From NCBI GenBank assembly GCA_002811645.1, contig PDIP01000036.1, positions 131,988 to 195,987 of the forward strand: a DNA stretch of 64,000 nucleotides, in the 5' to 3' direction. The stretch is from Corallochytrium limacisporum (Eukaryota; Opisthokonta). A program made the position numbers and the translations under genes. Shown here in pieces: positions 21,901 to 34,800 of the stretch (position 1 is its first letter; every line of letters starts with the position of its first letter). The notes beneath the pieces are model-generated. The model worked only from the letters and a program-made list of their open reading frames with translations, had not been told where the DNA came from and made no database searches.

Positions 21901-24900
21901 CCAACTGGTCGGTTTGTATGAGAATGTTGGTCTGTACTAAGCGTTTTCTTGTCCAAGCGCAAGAGTGTCCATTTGTCCACTGCCATTTGGAGTGCGACAA
22001 GCCTTTGACACATGACAGACAGCTCGTACATCCGCTGTTTTGACCATGCCGACAACTTTTCAGTGGCGACACAAGCTATCTTAAGTCTGCTTTGACATAA
22101 ACGGGATCTCAAATGCAACATCGGGGCTTCGAATGATCGCGACTGTCCGCTCAGTAAGCTTCATATAGAACTAAGTTAAGTCTCTTGACAGCTTTATGGA
22201 TTTGTTCGACAAAGGTAATCAAAGAGCAGGGGAGGAAGCCCGGGAATTGTGTTGTATGTCAGCTTTCCGTTTGCGGTGGTGATTTGTTTCCCTTTCTACT
22301 TCCTCTCCCGTTTCGTCGTCCTCGCTTACTTTGGTGACAGCCACTGACAGACGACAGGGTAGCGGGCACGTTTGCTACTATTGAGTATTGGTCTCCAGGA
22401 CGGTGGGAAGCCCGCACCCTGGATGTTTTGGTAGTAGGCCACAACAGTGGACATCACTTCCACAGTCGCGGCGAAATATGTCGAAGGCAATGGACTCCGA
22501 GAGAAGTTGTGTCCCGCCCAAAAAAGTGTGCTATGGGTGGATCAGTTACTTGTAAATTTCATCGGTTCCTGATTGCAAGAACCCAAGTGAAACAATGGCG
22601 AATCCTGGCTGGAATGGGACATGGGATACTGCAAACCAACTTGTCTCAGCTGAGCCATCAAGTGCACGACTTTGGTTCCAATTGTTAGTACACCGGTGAC
22701 CGATCCCCCGTGTTGTACGGTAATGGGGGAAGCACCTCCCGGACGTACGTTATGCCGGCAGCAGTTGGGCGGACCAAGATCAACGGCATCGACCATCTCG
22801 AGATATCCAAATGGAGACGGCAAGCCGCCCAGTTGAATGCGATGCCCACTGAGAGGTGTTCAAGAGGGAGGTCTAAAAATAGAGCCGTTGCAGTTTCATC
22901 GCTTTCATACGCTCCCCCTTTGTCATTGTACTGTGTATGTATACGGCGGCTTCAATTTTAACGAAGAACACTGTTCAGGTCCAATCTATTTCTTTCTTCT
23001 CCCCTGTGTTTTGTACGCTTCATCTCAACATCCTCCCACAGCAGGAGTAAACGAAAAGATATACTTTCATGGAAGTGATTACACCATTCCCCGCACCCGC
23101 AAGATCAATTGCAAACATTTCCCATATAATATGGTTTTCTCTACGAAGCGACGATCCCCAGACATTGACGACAATTTTTGTTACTATAAGCCTATGGTCA
23201 AGAGTCTTCCGTGCTGACGATTCAGGGTCATTTGGGTCATCCAGAGGCAATGAAGCGAGCATCCAACCATAGACAACCCTAGTATTCATGCAGCTAAATG
23301 CTCGGTGCAAACCATTGGATTCGACATCCTGCAGATCATGTTATCTGCCAGTTAAATCCTCCCAGTGTCCACATGAACGATGGGTGGCAATGGCTTCCGA
23401 ATGACGGGTATGGTACCATCCAAAGAATCTCCGCATCCATCGGCCTTGTCCGTCCGGACTTGAGCGGTACTCGTTTCGTCACACCTCCGTAATTCCCCGG
23501 GTGTGTTGTGTATAAGAAACTTGTGGCCGTTTTCCGTCCTAATGCGCCTCACATACAATCTGTGACAAACAAGACGTCTTGTACAGTATTGTCACAGCGG
23601 CCGCTAAAGGGCAGATCCCCTTCCTTCTTAAACCTCTCGGGGGAATACTTCAGAACAAGTACACGCTTGAGGACATTCGAAACAGCCACCCAGAAAACGA
23701 AAGGAGAAGACGGGGGCGGAGGGGGGAAGAGGTGAGGAACGCCGGACTAGCTGTGCACTTCTTCTTTTTCCACACCGGCTCATGCGGTCATCGCTGTTGG
23801 CCTTGGTAAAAAAACTACTGCGAATGTTTACCACGTTAGCAACTGCTTCGTGATCAGGACTTTTGACGAAGTGCCATCGATAACCTACTTGGTCACTAGC
23901 AGCTGCGGGACTCTCGAGGACATCCTCGCAGCATGGGGATTCTTGGCGAAGGAATTCAAATATGGAGCGGCTTAGCTTTGAATTCCCTGCAACGCGCGCC
24001 TCGTCGACGATTCCGAGCGACTAACCTGACTGTATATTCCCGCGCTGCCCCCGCCCACTCACCGCTTGCATAGCATCCGAAGTCTTCAGGAAAACGAACC
24101 TCCTGGTGTCAGAGGGAGAGAGAAACTATCTGTCAAATTTTGAAGAAACAAGGGGGACGAGTAAACATTTTTGTACTCGATACGACGACGGTGGTGGTAA
24201 GTATGTACTCCTGAGGCTAAATCTGTAGTCTCCACTTGAAGTGGCTTCGAGGACACAATAGGGGTGCGAGCAGTGGACACCACTCTGTTCAATGACCGCT
24301 TGTCGGTGGGCGCATGAACCGTAATTCCTTCTCTGACGATTATTGAAGGAACAATCGTCACAGTAAGAAACGGAACGACGAGAAAAGTACACGACAAAGA
24401 TCTTTATTCTAAGTGTGCTGGCCTCTAGTTGGTACTGGGTGCCTCAAGCGTTACAATAATCAGGTCGGCCCACCGCCGAGCCTGCATCCTAACATGCAAC
24501 TGTCCGGGAAATACCATTGACGTGAAACGGAAACCTGTAAGATTTCCGGCCCAGCATGAATGTGTACAGGAAGCCAACGTTAATTGAGTGTGTAGAGATC
24601 CCGAAATGAAGTGACCGGGGTCCCTCCCCTTCATACTCTTTGCACCGGTGCCGACAGAATCGAAATCATAAATCAAATACAATCATTTGCATCAGCAAGT
24701 TTTTGGTCATTGAGTTCTCTGGCCAATACCTAAAATTGAAAATAGTAAGTATAAGTAAATTGAGCAGTCCTCGTTCTAGTCCATTTCGACAAGGCCGCTC
24801 TGGCGGGGGGAATGGAGTTTGCGCCTTAACGAATTCGCTGCGACACCGAAGGGTAGGGGGGAGGGGGGTTGTGAATGCGAGCGCTTCTACGCTGGCTCTC

Positions 24901-25254
24901 ATTTTTTTTACCTAGACTTTGGGACCCCTTCCCGCCAATATATGCGCACCAGCTTAGGGGCGCGGGGGTTTCAAAATCTATCGCGTCGAAAGAGCGTTGC
25001 CAACAAGACTGGCTTTGTGTCCAAATGGCCTAAAGGGCAATGGGGAAGGTCGGGTTTGGGTCAGGGAGTATGCCCTCAAGTTCGTGTCTACTGTGTCTGA
25101 TCATTCCTTTGTATCGATGCATATTTATAGTACACAACTTGATGAGTATGTGTACTGTTCTTCTTCATGGAGTCGTCACAGACGGTAAAAATTCCAAGGC
25201 AGAAGTATGGCATGATTCAATTTGCTAGAGTCGATTAGATTCGCAACAGTGAAC
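18939..25254. other. Gene-poor stretch of 6.3 kb
   Basis: Divergent spacer between the bZIP gene (-) and the coiled-coil gene (+). It holds an assembly gap (19253-19461) and many short frames in all six phases, none over about 130 residues outside the gap and none resembling a known family. I saw no reverse transcriptase, transposase, tRNA, snRNA or rRNA signature and no obvious long direct or inverted repeats. Composition is mixed, not notably AT-rich. It could hold long regulatory sequence, non-coding RNA genes, intron-rich genes I cannot read, or decayed sequence. Confidence 0.45.
19253..19461. other. Assembly gap (209 N) next to a C7 run
   Basis: Unresolved bases directly after CCCCCCC. 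Any frame reported across it is meaningless. Confidence 0.99.
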
Positions 25255-28200
25255 ATGTCGTTCGCCATACCTGCCCGAGAGGCAGGTGCTTCGCCTATAC
25301 TTGTCGTAGATAGTTCTGCCATGTTGGAGGATATGGGTCTGGCAGATGCTCCTATTGAGAGCCAGCAGATATACGAATACATCCGGAAGCTTTACAGCGC
25401 TCGCATCAAATCGCTGTGTGAGAAACTGGCCAGCTTGACCATGTCAATAGCCTCCGACGAGCTCTTGCAGACTATGGGCTCGCGAACGGAGAGCGCCCAG
25501 TATCTTAGTGAAAGGGCTTTGGAACTTATCCAAACTGCATTCATCAGCGATAGAGAACGGTATATCGAGGACCTTGCTCAGAGGTGTGCCCTGCTCGAGC
25601 TTGAACTAGGTCACACACAGAGCACAACACAAGCGGCGAATGGTGCAGGCTCCTTTGTATCACCACAAGTGCAAGTGACACAATCTCCCAAAGACACAAC
25701 TCTTCCTGACAGAGTGTCGCTGTATCTTGAAAGGATCCTTGTTCAGATTCAGCGAGAGGAAGGACCGGCGATCGGTAAAGCTGAGATTGCTCGGGAACTG
25801 CGTCTGTTATCTACGGTTGTGCAAGATGCTCGGAAAGTTGAGCTCTTGAGCGATCACATAGGAAGCCTCACCGTCAGTTTAAAAGACAGCTTTTCGCAAA
25901 GTGTGCAAAGCACTGAACACGAGAGACTGCAAATTTCTGCACTGACAGACGAATTGATGGCCGCGCGATCAGCTAACGAGATCGCGAAAAGCGCTCAGGA
26001 TTCTCTTCTGGAGCAAAACAACAAGCTGCAGGGAAAACTCATGGAGAATCACCAGTACTATAAGCAACGGTACGCAGAACAAAAGGAATCACTGCAGCAG
26101 AAGGAACGGGAGATCGTGCAGCTGAAGGCTGCGCTAAACGGGAGCACAGTAGGTGACTCGATAAAACAAGAGTTTGAGGCTCTGCGTTCAGAGTTTCGTC
26201 GGTCTGTGTTCGAGATTCGGGATCAGTTTGCACATAACCTGAGTGAGGACCACGCCGGAAAGACTAGTAATGACCTCGAGAACATTAGGAAGACTATGCA
26301 GTCCTCATTGAATAACCTCAACAAGGAAATCCAGGACCTTCGCAAGTCCCGACCAAACCAAGAGTTCAGTCGCGAGATCTCGAGACTGCGCGATGAAGTC
26401 AGTAGATCAATCACGCAGATTGCGACTTCAGGAGACACTGGTGGGAGCAAACTAGCACATGATGACATAGCGGAGCTCCGAAACACAGTCACACAGTCCC
26501 TGCAGAACATCATGGATCATGTCCAGGAGCTTAAGTCGTCTTCATCCATGGCTTCACAGCAACGGGCACATATAGAACAGATTCTGGATACCAAGATGAC
26601 CGCACTTAGAGGAGAAATGACGCGTTCACTGACTGACCTTGCAACGCTGATGAACACCAGAATAGAGCAAGCTGCCGCTACTGGCATGGATGATCGCTTG
26701 ATGTCATCCATGGAAAACATGCTGGCGGAGCATGTTCACTCAATGAGGAGCCAGATGGAGAGCTCTCTGGCCAATGTCAGACAGGAAATGGCTAAGTCAT
26801 CACAAGTCAACTTGTCGCAGGCTGACAATGACCAAGTGCTGTATGCTGTTGAGGGTGTCATGCAGAGGGGACTGCATCAAATGCGGGAGGAGTTAGACGC
26901 TTCCATTAGCGTGCTTGCCAAAGAAGTCGATACATTGAAGGCAACCCAAACAGGTTCCCTTCAAAGCATCAATGAAGCGATCGCGACTGCACAAGGACAA
27001 GGTCTGCACCTGGACGCCCGCATGACCGAAATTGAGCAATCTGCTTCGAATGAAGAAATCAAGCAATTGATCCGGGAGGAAATTTCCTCACTGCAGCAAA
27101 ATTTCGGTGGCTCACTAACAGACCTACAGCGCACTATTGAGAACGTTAAACGCGGTGGTGTGGAAGGAGAAATGTCTAGCATGGAGGAGATTGCACAGTC
27201 TCTTCGGGACGAGCTCAGCGGCCAGATTTCGAACGTCAAGAAAGATTTACAGACCTCACTTTCGCACCTTTCTGCAAACGTCACAGACTGGAAACGAACT
27301 CACGAAGACACGGCACCCGCAGGGGCACAACAAGGGGTTGCAGAGAACCAAATCATGCTGCATCTTGCAGACATCAAGTCTGATATGGAACGTAGCATCA
27401 CAGACCTCAATCGACAGCTACGGGACCTCCAGGAAACAGAAATCGCATTCACGCCACGATCGCGTCCGGTTACCGAGCAGACACTGACAAGTCGTCTGCA
27501 GGAGATGGATGTCACAGAAGACTTCAAGGCCCAACTCGATGATATGCACTCACTCATCCATGACACTTTCAATGCTGTCATGAAGGAAGTGGCCAAGCCG
27601 TCACCAAAGAAAACGGACAAGGGTGCTTCCTCTACGCGATCACCACAGCGCCCGATCGCCACCTCACCACCACCAAACCTTCGCACAGTCACTCCAGAAA
27701 CCAAACGTAGAGTCAGCAAGGTGAACAGATTGCTGGAAGACCTGATTAACGCTGGCCAGACAGACGAGAAAGATATGAACCAGTCCCTGCTTGACCTACT
27801 GGATCTAAAACAAAATGTTGAAGGCATGAAACGCAAGATGCACATAACTAGGGAAGATGAAAGGGAATATCTCAGCACTTCAGAGCCTGGAGCGGTCATG
27901 CATGAAATTACGCAAGAGCTCTTGGATAATATGGACGAGGTATCCGATCCTGAACTGCGTCACCTCATGACCAAGTGCACTTTGCATTTATCGGAAGTTC
28001 TGGAACTTAATGATTCCGGGTATGCCAGCGATGATGCCGCTGACAAGACGCGCGACTGCATCAAGACGCTGCAAGAGCTGTCCAGAGTGCTTCTCATCGC
28101 CGATCGCAAGGCGATTGCCAGCATGGGCTCTCTCCGCAAGTATGCCTTAATTTCCGACATAGAGGCCATCCTTCAATTCTTGCGCAAGGTTATTTCTGCC

Positions 28201-29538
28201 CACGAGGAGCTTCGCGCCGTGAACACCGTGGAACGTGGTACTTCGCCGGTCAGAAATTCTCCACCTCGGGCTATGGCGTCCTCTGCGGTCGGAACCTCGC
28301 CTGGTGTTCCGTCCGTGGTAGCTCCACAAGCCCTTGAGCCATCTGCTTCCACTTTAGCATCAGACAACAAAGCCCGTGAAGAACGCCGGAAACGTAAAAT
28401 CGCTGAGACGAAGCTTCTGGAGGTAGCAAAGAAGTTTGAAGAAGTCAAAAATCGCATGAACGAGAAGTCCGCCGTAATCAAGGAGATGCGAACGGAAATG
28501 CAACGTCTACGGGAAGAGGCTGATGTGGAGAAGGAGGGTAGGATTGCCCTTCAGAAGCAGCTTGACCTTCGCGTGGATGAGCTCTTGCAACGCGAGAAGG
28601 AGATTGAACAAGTCCGGAACCATTGTGAGCAAATCGAGGCCCAGCTTTTAGCGTCACAGCGTGGCCTTCATGTGGAGAAGATCAAGTCCAACAAACTTTT
28701 GAGCCAGATGGGTGGCATGGACCCAGGTTTTGACATTGCTGCTCTGAACGCCACCAGAATGCGTTTGCAGAGCATGGAAACTATGGCAAGGCATCGACTG
28801 GGCGACAAGGAAGAGCCTCTAACAAGGGAAGCACGACTTGACCTCTATGCTCGTACAGTTGAGCTCCTCGTCGCGCAAGCGCTGTCGAAGACATCACGTC
28901 AGTCTCAGGAAGTTGGCACGGGTGCCGTTCCAAGTAATACCTCTATGGCATCAACTTCTGCACAGGCAGACACCATGACGTCCACTGAACCCAAGCATTC
29001 TCTGAAACAGCTCGATGACCTTGATCAGCGCTATAAGGACTTGATGGAGACCTCTGGTCTACAATCCGAGCAGGCTTCACAGGATATCGCAGGCAGCCTC
29101 ATCCGCATCATTGATGACTACCGCGGCCTCCTAGAGAACGTCCGTCCGAGCCTCTCTCGCCAGAGCTCGCCAAGTCGCACGAGCAAGGCATCGCAAGGCG
29201 CAAGCGCCGCTGTTCGGCCGGGTCCGTCCGTGGCCGAAGCAGATAGTCTGGCCATGCGCATCCAGAGTCTGGAAGAGGAAATGCAATCTACTCGACACTA
29301 CCGTAACAATCTGACACAAGCTAAGCAAATTATCCGCGCTGCATCCCAGAAAGGAGAGGAAGTACGGGAACTGCGGGCCGCATTGAACCGTTCTCTTCGG
29401 GATGTGTCCAACCGGCCGCCGCCCCAGAGCACCCTCGACACCTCCACGCAACTCGAGGCTGAAACGGAACGCCTCCTTCGCGAGTACCACACTGTCTCGC
29501 AGCGACCCGCCCCACGGGAGTCAAGTCCCGCCCCATGA
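25255..29538 (+). CDS. Large coiled-coil protein with degenerate internal repeats, function unknown
   Basis: 1427 residues from the ATG at 25255 (context GAACATGTCG); the frame is open further upstream but only from non-ATG codons. I do not recognise the family. Residues about 30-120 are helical. Residues about 305-725 hold about ten loose copies of a motif like LR.EM..SL..L (LRGEMTRSLTDL, MREELDASISVL, IKSDMERSITDL). A Ser/Pro/Thr linker follows (about 780-830), then a helical region (835-990), a second Pro/Ser linker, and a strong heptad coiled coil from about 1035 to 1145 rich in Glu/Arg/Lys. The C-terminus has Ser/Pro-rich segments (SRQSSPSRTSK) and a last helix. It resembles cytoskeletal or centrosomal scaffolds in composition only. 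A possible AATAAA lies at 29842-29847. Confidence 0.85.
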   Translation: MSFAIPAREAGASPILVVDSSAMLEDMGLADAPIESQQIYEYIRKLYSARIKSLCEKLASLTMSIASDELLQTMGSRTESAQYLSERALELIQTAFISDRERYIEDLAQRCALLELELGHTQSTTQAANGAGSFVSPQVQVTQSPKDTTLPDRVSLYLERILVQIQREEGPAIGKAEIARELRLLSTVVQDARKVELLSDHIGSLTVSLKDSFSQSVQSTEHERLQISALTDELMAARSANEIAKSAQDSLLEQNNKLQGKLMENHQYYKQRYAEQKESLQQKEREIVQLKAALNGSTVGDSIKQEFEALRSEFRRSVFEIRDQFAHNLSEDHAGKTSNDLENIRKTMQSSLNNLNKEIQDLRKSRPNQEFSREISRLRDEVSRSITQIATSGDTGGSKLAHDDIAELRNTVTQSLQNIMDHVQELKSSSSMASQQRAHIEQILDTKMTALRGEMTRSLTDLATLMNTRIEQAAATGMDDRLMSSMENMLAEHVHSMRSQMESSLANVRQEMAKSSQVNLSQADNDQVLYAVEGVMQRGLHQMREELDASISVLAKEVDTLKATQTGSLQSINEAIATAQGQGLHLDARMTEIEQSASNEEIKQLIREEISSLQQNFGGSLTDLQRTIENVKRGGVEGEMSSMEEIAQSLRDELSGQISNVKKDLQTSLSHLSANVTDWKRTHEDTAPAGAQQGVAENQIMLHLADIKSDMERSITDLNRQLRDLQETEIAFTPRSRPVTEQTLTSRLQEMDVTEDFKAQLDDMHSLIHDTFNAVMKEVAKPSPKKTDKGASSTRSPQRPIATSPPPNLRTVTPETKRRVSKVNRLLEDLINAGQTDEKDMNQSLLDLLDLKQNVEGMKRKMHITREDEREYLSTSEPGAVMHEITQELLDNMDEVSDPELRHLMTKCTLHLSEVLELNDSGYASDDAADKTRDCIKTLQELSRVLLIADRKAIASMGSLRKYALISDIEAILQFLRKVISAHEELRAVNTVERGTSPVRNSPPRAMASSAVGTSPGVPSVVAPQALEPSASTLASDNKAREERRKRKIAETKLLEVAKKFEEVKNRMNEKSAVIKEMRTEMQRLREEADVEKEGRIALQKQLDLRVDELLQREKEIEQVRNHCEQIEAQLLASQRGLHVEKIKSNKLLSQMGGMDPGFDIAALNATRMRLQSMETMARHRLGDKEEPLTREARLDLYARTVELLVAQALSKTSRQSQEVGTGAVPSNTSMASTSAQADTMTSTEPKHSLKQLDDLDQRYKDLMETSGLQSEQASQDIAGSLIRIIDDYRGLLENVRPSLSRQSSPSRTSKASQGASAAVRPGPSVAEADSLAMRIQSLEEEMQSTRHYRNNLTQAKQIIRAASQKGEEVRELRAALNRSLRDVSNRPPPQSTLDTSTQLEAETERLLREYHTVSQRPAPRESSPAP

Positions 29539-31874
29539 AATCAGAGATACATGCCGTAGAAGGACACCTGACATGAGACAGCCATACCACTGTGGGATGG
29601 TCAATACCCGTACCTGAGCTCTATTTCCTGCGCGAAACTGGAACCCTCCCTCCGCAGGCTTCGCCCCCCTTGCGCGGCTCCTCTCAGATCCCATTTTCTC
29701 AGATGGCGGTCACATGGGGGGGGGGGAGCCGGGGACCCCTCCCCACCAGAGCGGTTGTGGATACGATAGTATCAGCGATCTGGTTACATAACACATCCAG
29801 CTGTCTCTTTACCATGGTCGACACCGCTGCGGTCCATATCGAATAAATTTGTTTCCCTATGATGTGTGCATGTTGGTAACGACTAATACACAATAACACA
29901 CGCGCGCACTCACTCACACAAACACACACACACACACACACTCTCTCTCTCTCTCTCTCTCCCCCGCGCTCTCACATATACACGCACATGCACACCCACA
30001 CAACACATACGCACATGCACCTACTTCTTTCACAAACAGTTCGGCCACTGTTCTCCCTCAGTCCCTTTGAGTTCTTTGCTCCTTGGCCTTCCAATGGTTT
30101 CCTTTTCCCGTACAACTGCAGCCCAGCCGCCCTCCCCACATGGCATCCACACCGGTCCCTGCGTCCTCCCGCATAGCCCGTACCCCTTGAGTACAGCCCG
30201 CGGACGAGCAGGTGCCGGATCATACCCGTACGGCGCGCTTTTAACCCGGGGTAAGGCCCAGTGCCAGGGCGCCAGCAAAACTTTGTAAGTTTTGCCTCGC
30301 TACGTTTTGGCCAGTGGGACGCTTTCCGGTGTAGTCGGCTACGGATCCAGAGCGGGGCGCCGCTGCTGCAGCCCTTGGTGAGCAGGTCCGTGTGGTTTTT
30401 TTTTGGTTTTCTAAAGGTTGGCCTTGTATTAAAGGTAGACTCTTTCAAAAAATAGCAGCAAATTTGCCCTCCTCCCGTCCCCCGCTCCCTGCCAGAGCAA
30501 GGAAGGCCCCTCCCCGGGGGTGGTGGCCGGCCGCGAAGCAGAGAGAGAGAGAGAAAAAATTCCATGGCCTTCGCAGCCTGGCATCCCATTCTTCTCCTCC
30601 TCCGGGCCTATTACACCGTGCGCAAAGACGGAGCGAAGACAAAATACACAGGAAAGCATTGGAGGCGAGGCGAGAATGACAACAGACACACACACACACA
30701 CAAAGAGCCGTGACGCCCTGCTCGCACACACCGACACCCCCGGGTGGCTCGTGGTCCCCCGGGGCCGCACGGGTCCGCGGTACTGGATCAGTGGGAAAAC
30801 ATTTCCCGGGCTTTTACTCCAAGCCACAAGGAAAATCAAGCAGTAGAACTGGCTCCGCTGGGCCCCCTCCCCATCTCCCTCCCTCGCTCGGTGGTGCGAT
30901 AGGTTAAACACCACCGCGGGGACCCCCCCCGGGGGAGGCGCCCGCGCAAGAGTGTGTTGGTATAATAAAGCCATAGCGTTCCCTCTCTTATTGTCCCCTG
31001 TGGCGGTGGAGTTTCACCTCTTTGGCCTGACCAACACCACACACCCCCCCCCCCTTCCCGTCAGCCAGAGGTGGACCGGGAAAGGAGACGAAAGGGGGCC
31101 CAAAGGGACGGCTCCCCCGCCCGGGTTTGGGGGGGGGGGGGCATGTGAGAGACTCCACCAAGCGAAAGGTTGAAGAGCAAAGCCCAGAAAGCTCAAAAAG
31201 CTTGGAGCTGTGTGGCCTTCCCTTTCTTTCCTCCTCCCCCCCGGGGGCCTCCCCTGCTCGCTCTTAATATTTTGCCCCTCATCATCCTTCCCGTCGTTTC
31301 CTTTCGGCTGTTGGACGAGTGGATTCTGTGGCGGTTTCTGCAGCCCCCGCGGTGTTTTCCATAATCTTTCTTTGCACCGCAGCGCGGGCTTCGAAGGATT
31401 TTTCCATCGTTGGAATGAAAAAAAATGGAATCGGTCTTTCTCATCGTTTGCTTGCTCCTGCGTGCCCTGCGTGTGGTGTGTGTGTGGGGTCTGTGCCGTG
31501 TGTGCCCTGTTTATTGAGGGCGGCATCATCGTGACCGGGACACAACGGGACCGAATCGTCTTGTTTTGTGGTACCGTGATCCGTAACCCCATATTCAGTG
31601 GCAGTGTGGCATAGAATTCCCAGCTTTTTTTCATGGAATCAGGTAGCCACATGTATGAGAGAATGTGATCGAGGGCAAACGGGTAGAAGAAGCGCTGCTC
31701 TGCAGGGAAGATGATATGAGACCCCTACACACTCAGTGCCTCTAAAGGGTTTAGTATTTATTCATAGCTTTATAGATCAAGCGATATAGACAGGGATCAC
31801 CATTGATCAGAAAAATTGTGAACTTGTAGAATATTGTTAATGGAACGGAGTCAAAGGAGACTCTAAAAACAGAA
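29539..31874. other. Intergenic, 2.3 kb, very rich in simple repeats, upstream of GIGYF-like gene
   Basis: Holds G/C homopolymers (29718-29730, 31046-31055, 31130-31141), CA/CT and GA microsatellites, and four C-tract/G-tract junctions (30507-30520, 30756-30764, 30923-30937, 31232-31254). The frames here are translations of low-complexity DNA. The final 150 bp before 31875 are AT-rich and look like the GIGYF-like promoter or leader. Confidence 0.5.
29922..29960. repeat. Compound microsatellite (CA)n(CT)n
   Basis: About nine CA units run straight into ten CT units, flanked by imperfect CA/CG dinucleotides from about 29888 to 30020. Confidence 0.9.
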
Positions 31875-34800
31875 ATGTCAGCAGGAGTATGGGCATCGTT
31901 GACAGCCAAAGGCCGAAGTGGGGACACATCTCAGCAGGTTGCTGGCGCAGGAACTCGAACAGAACCAGTAAAGTACACGAAAAATGACTTGCTTGCACTG
32001 TTTGATCCTACTGTGCCGATTCCGGAAAACCTGTTGGAGCATGCGGCCGTGTGTGCACCTAAGGCTATGCCTCCCATTTCAGCACAGCCGATGACAGACG
32101 AGGAACATGCACTGTGGAGCAATATTAATTCTGATATTGCCCTTCGTGGTGAACGGCCTGAACGGCCTGACCGTGCTAGCATTGGTGTTATGTCTGGAAA
32201 TGGACCGATAACTCCTAGGGGCCGAACCTCCATGACCAGTGGTCCTCGGTACGCAGGCGGACCTGGCAGCTCTGGTGGTGGTGGTTATGGCGGTGCTGGA
32301 GGACCAGGTGCTTACGGCAGTGCAGGTGGTAACATTCCTTCGAGCAATGGAGGACAGGGATCTATGCGCGCTTCTCTGGGCCGCCGCTTCACCATGGACG
32401 GGTCCGATGGCAACGCAGTAGGTGAAGCATCCTCTAGCGGTAGGCAAGGATCATTCGGAAACACTGGTAGTCGCTATGTTCCTGCACCCAATTCTGCACG
32501 GCACTCCATTGCTACTAATGCTGCACCGGGTGGTGGCCATCCGGGTGGCATTGCTTCGGTTGGCGCTGGAGCTGCAGTGGGAAACCTCAAGAAGGAATTG
32601 AGTAGGGCTGATAGTGAACGGGATTGGCGCAGACCAGCCAGCGAAACTGGGGCCAGCAACTTTGGTTTCAACCGTTCAGTGACACTGGAGAATCCTCCTG
32701 CTCTCCCAGGTGCCCTGGGTGCGCGTGTTAGTCGCCGTGCTGGCGAGGAGGATGACGATGTGCCGGAATGGGCTAGGGTTGATGTGGACGAAGTTCGCCG
32801 TAGCCAGCGGGAAAGTGGTTTTGAAGACGGCGCACTGCGGGTTGGTTCTCGCAGTGCCCGGGGATCCAAAACTGTAGATGATGCAGCCTTGTCACACGGA
32901 TACACCTCCGGGTCCCAAACACAGCGCACACAGGAACAGTACAGTGCCGCATCCACGATGCAACCGGGATTCATTTCTGGAGCTCCTGCTGGTGGAATTG
33001 GCCGCAGTCGCTATGCAATCCCGGAACAGCCGCAGCACTCACAGCAGCAGCAGTCACAGCAGCCGCAGCAGCAGTCTCAGGTATCGCCCCAACACCCTCA
33101 ACAACAACGACAGTCGATGCCCGCACAGCCGCAGCAACAGCCTGGTCCTGCCCCAATTGGAAATGTCAGCAACATCAATATTTGGTTCTACCGCGATCCT
33201 CAGGGTAACGAACAAGGACCCTTCAGTAGTGTCCAGATGTTGGAGTGGGCGGAGATGGGTTATTTTCAGGATCAGCTTGCCGTCAGGCGGTCCACTGACA
33301 AGCTCTTCATGCCTCTGGGTCTACTCGTCAAGACCCTGGGTCAGCTCCCATTCAAGGTGGATCCTTTCATTGGTCAATTGGACGCAATTTATCAGCAGTA
33401 CGGAATGTTGGTCATGCAGCAGCAGCAGCAACGACAGCAGCAACAGTCAACGCAGCAGCACCCGCACCAGCACCCGCACCAGCAACATCAGATCCCCCCA
33501 CAGCAACAGATTCCGCCTCAGCAGCCTCAACAACAACAGCAGGCCCCATTGACCCACCAAGATCTGGATAGCCAGGTCCAGCAGCAAGTGCAACTGCCAC
33601 ACCCGCCAGCTGAGTCCATGCAGAAGAAGCAGATCACGGAACCCAAGGTGGAAGAAAGGGAGGTCTCTGTTCCTGAGGAACCCTCTGTTGAGGAGCAGGT
33701 TCCTCCTGTCCCTGCACTGGAGAAGAAGTCGCCCAGGCCAGAGGCTCCAGTCGCTGAAGCGCCGGTCTCGAAGGAAGATGCTCCGGTGGAGGCACCCGCC
33801 AAGCCGACCAAGCAACAACCGAAGAAGGAACCTGCTGTTGCTCCTTGGGTCGAGAAAACGCAGAAGGGCAACAACGGGAAGTCCCTCCGGGAGATTCAGG
33901 AGGAGGAAGCTCGCGCCCTCGAGGTCAAGCGGGTGGTCGATCAGCAGCGAAAGAAGGAACGTCTGCTGAGCGAGGGATCAGACAGCAGCAGCGGAGGTAT
34001 CGGTGGCGGTGCTGGATGGGCCAGTAAGGGTAGTAGTGCCCCAGGCAAGCTTACCATGGGCCGTAAACCATCCCTTTTGGAAATTCAGCAAGAGCAGGAG
34101 CGTCAGGCTAAGCTAACTGCGGAGAAACGTCAGAAGGATATGCCCGGCTCCGCTACCAACGGCAGTAGTGGTCGCATTGTGAAGAGTGGATGGTCATCCG
34201 TTGTCGGCGGTGCCCAAACTGGTCCACCTTCCAAGAACACCTGGGGTACCCCTGGTGGCAGCACCCCTGCGTCCGAGACTGCTGCCAAAACGGAATCATC
34301 CGCTGGTGATGTGTCCGAGGACGTTGATCACGTTGAGCCTACAGCCGAGCTTGCCCATGAAGATGTGGCGGCCGACGACGATGGTGAGTGGGAGACGGTG
34401 CATGAGCGTGCACATAAGGCACGCAGCGCCAGTGCTGCCACACCTGCCCTGGCAAACCTGGACCGTCCTCTGACCAAGTCGGAGAAGAAGCGCATGAAGC
34501 GTGCACAGAAGCGTGCTGCGGGCCGGGAGAGCTCGTTTGGTGAAGAGGAAGCCCATGTCGACGCCGCTGGCGCTGATGACAGCGAGCCAGCACCTTCTGC
34601 TTCTGAACCCCAGCCACAGCAGCCCGTGGTGTCTCCTGGGAAGGCTTCCAAGTCCAGCCCTCCCCCCAAGGGAGTTCAGACCGAACCCAAGCCTCCTGCT
34701 CTCTCCGTGCCATCTCCCAAAGCCTCTGCGTCGTCTGACTCCAGGTCTGCTAATCTGGGCGAAAACGCAGAGCTGTACATTTGGTGTATCGATTCACTGA

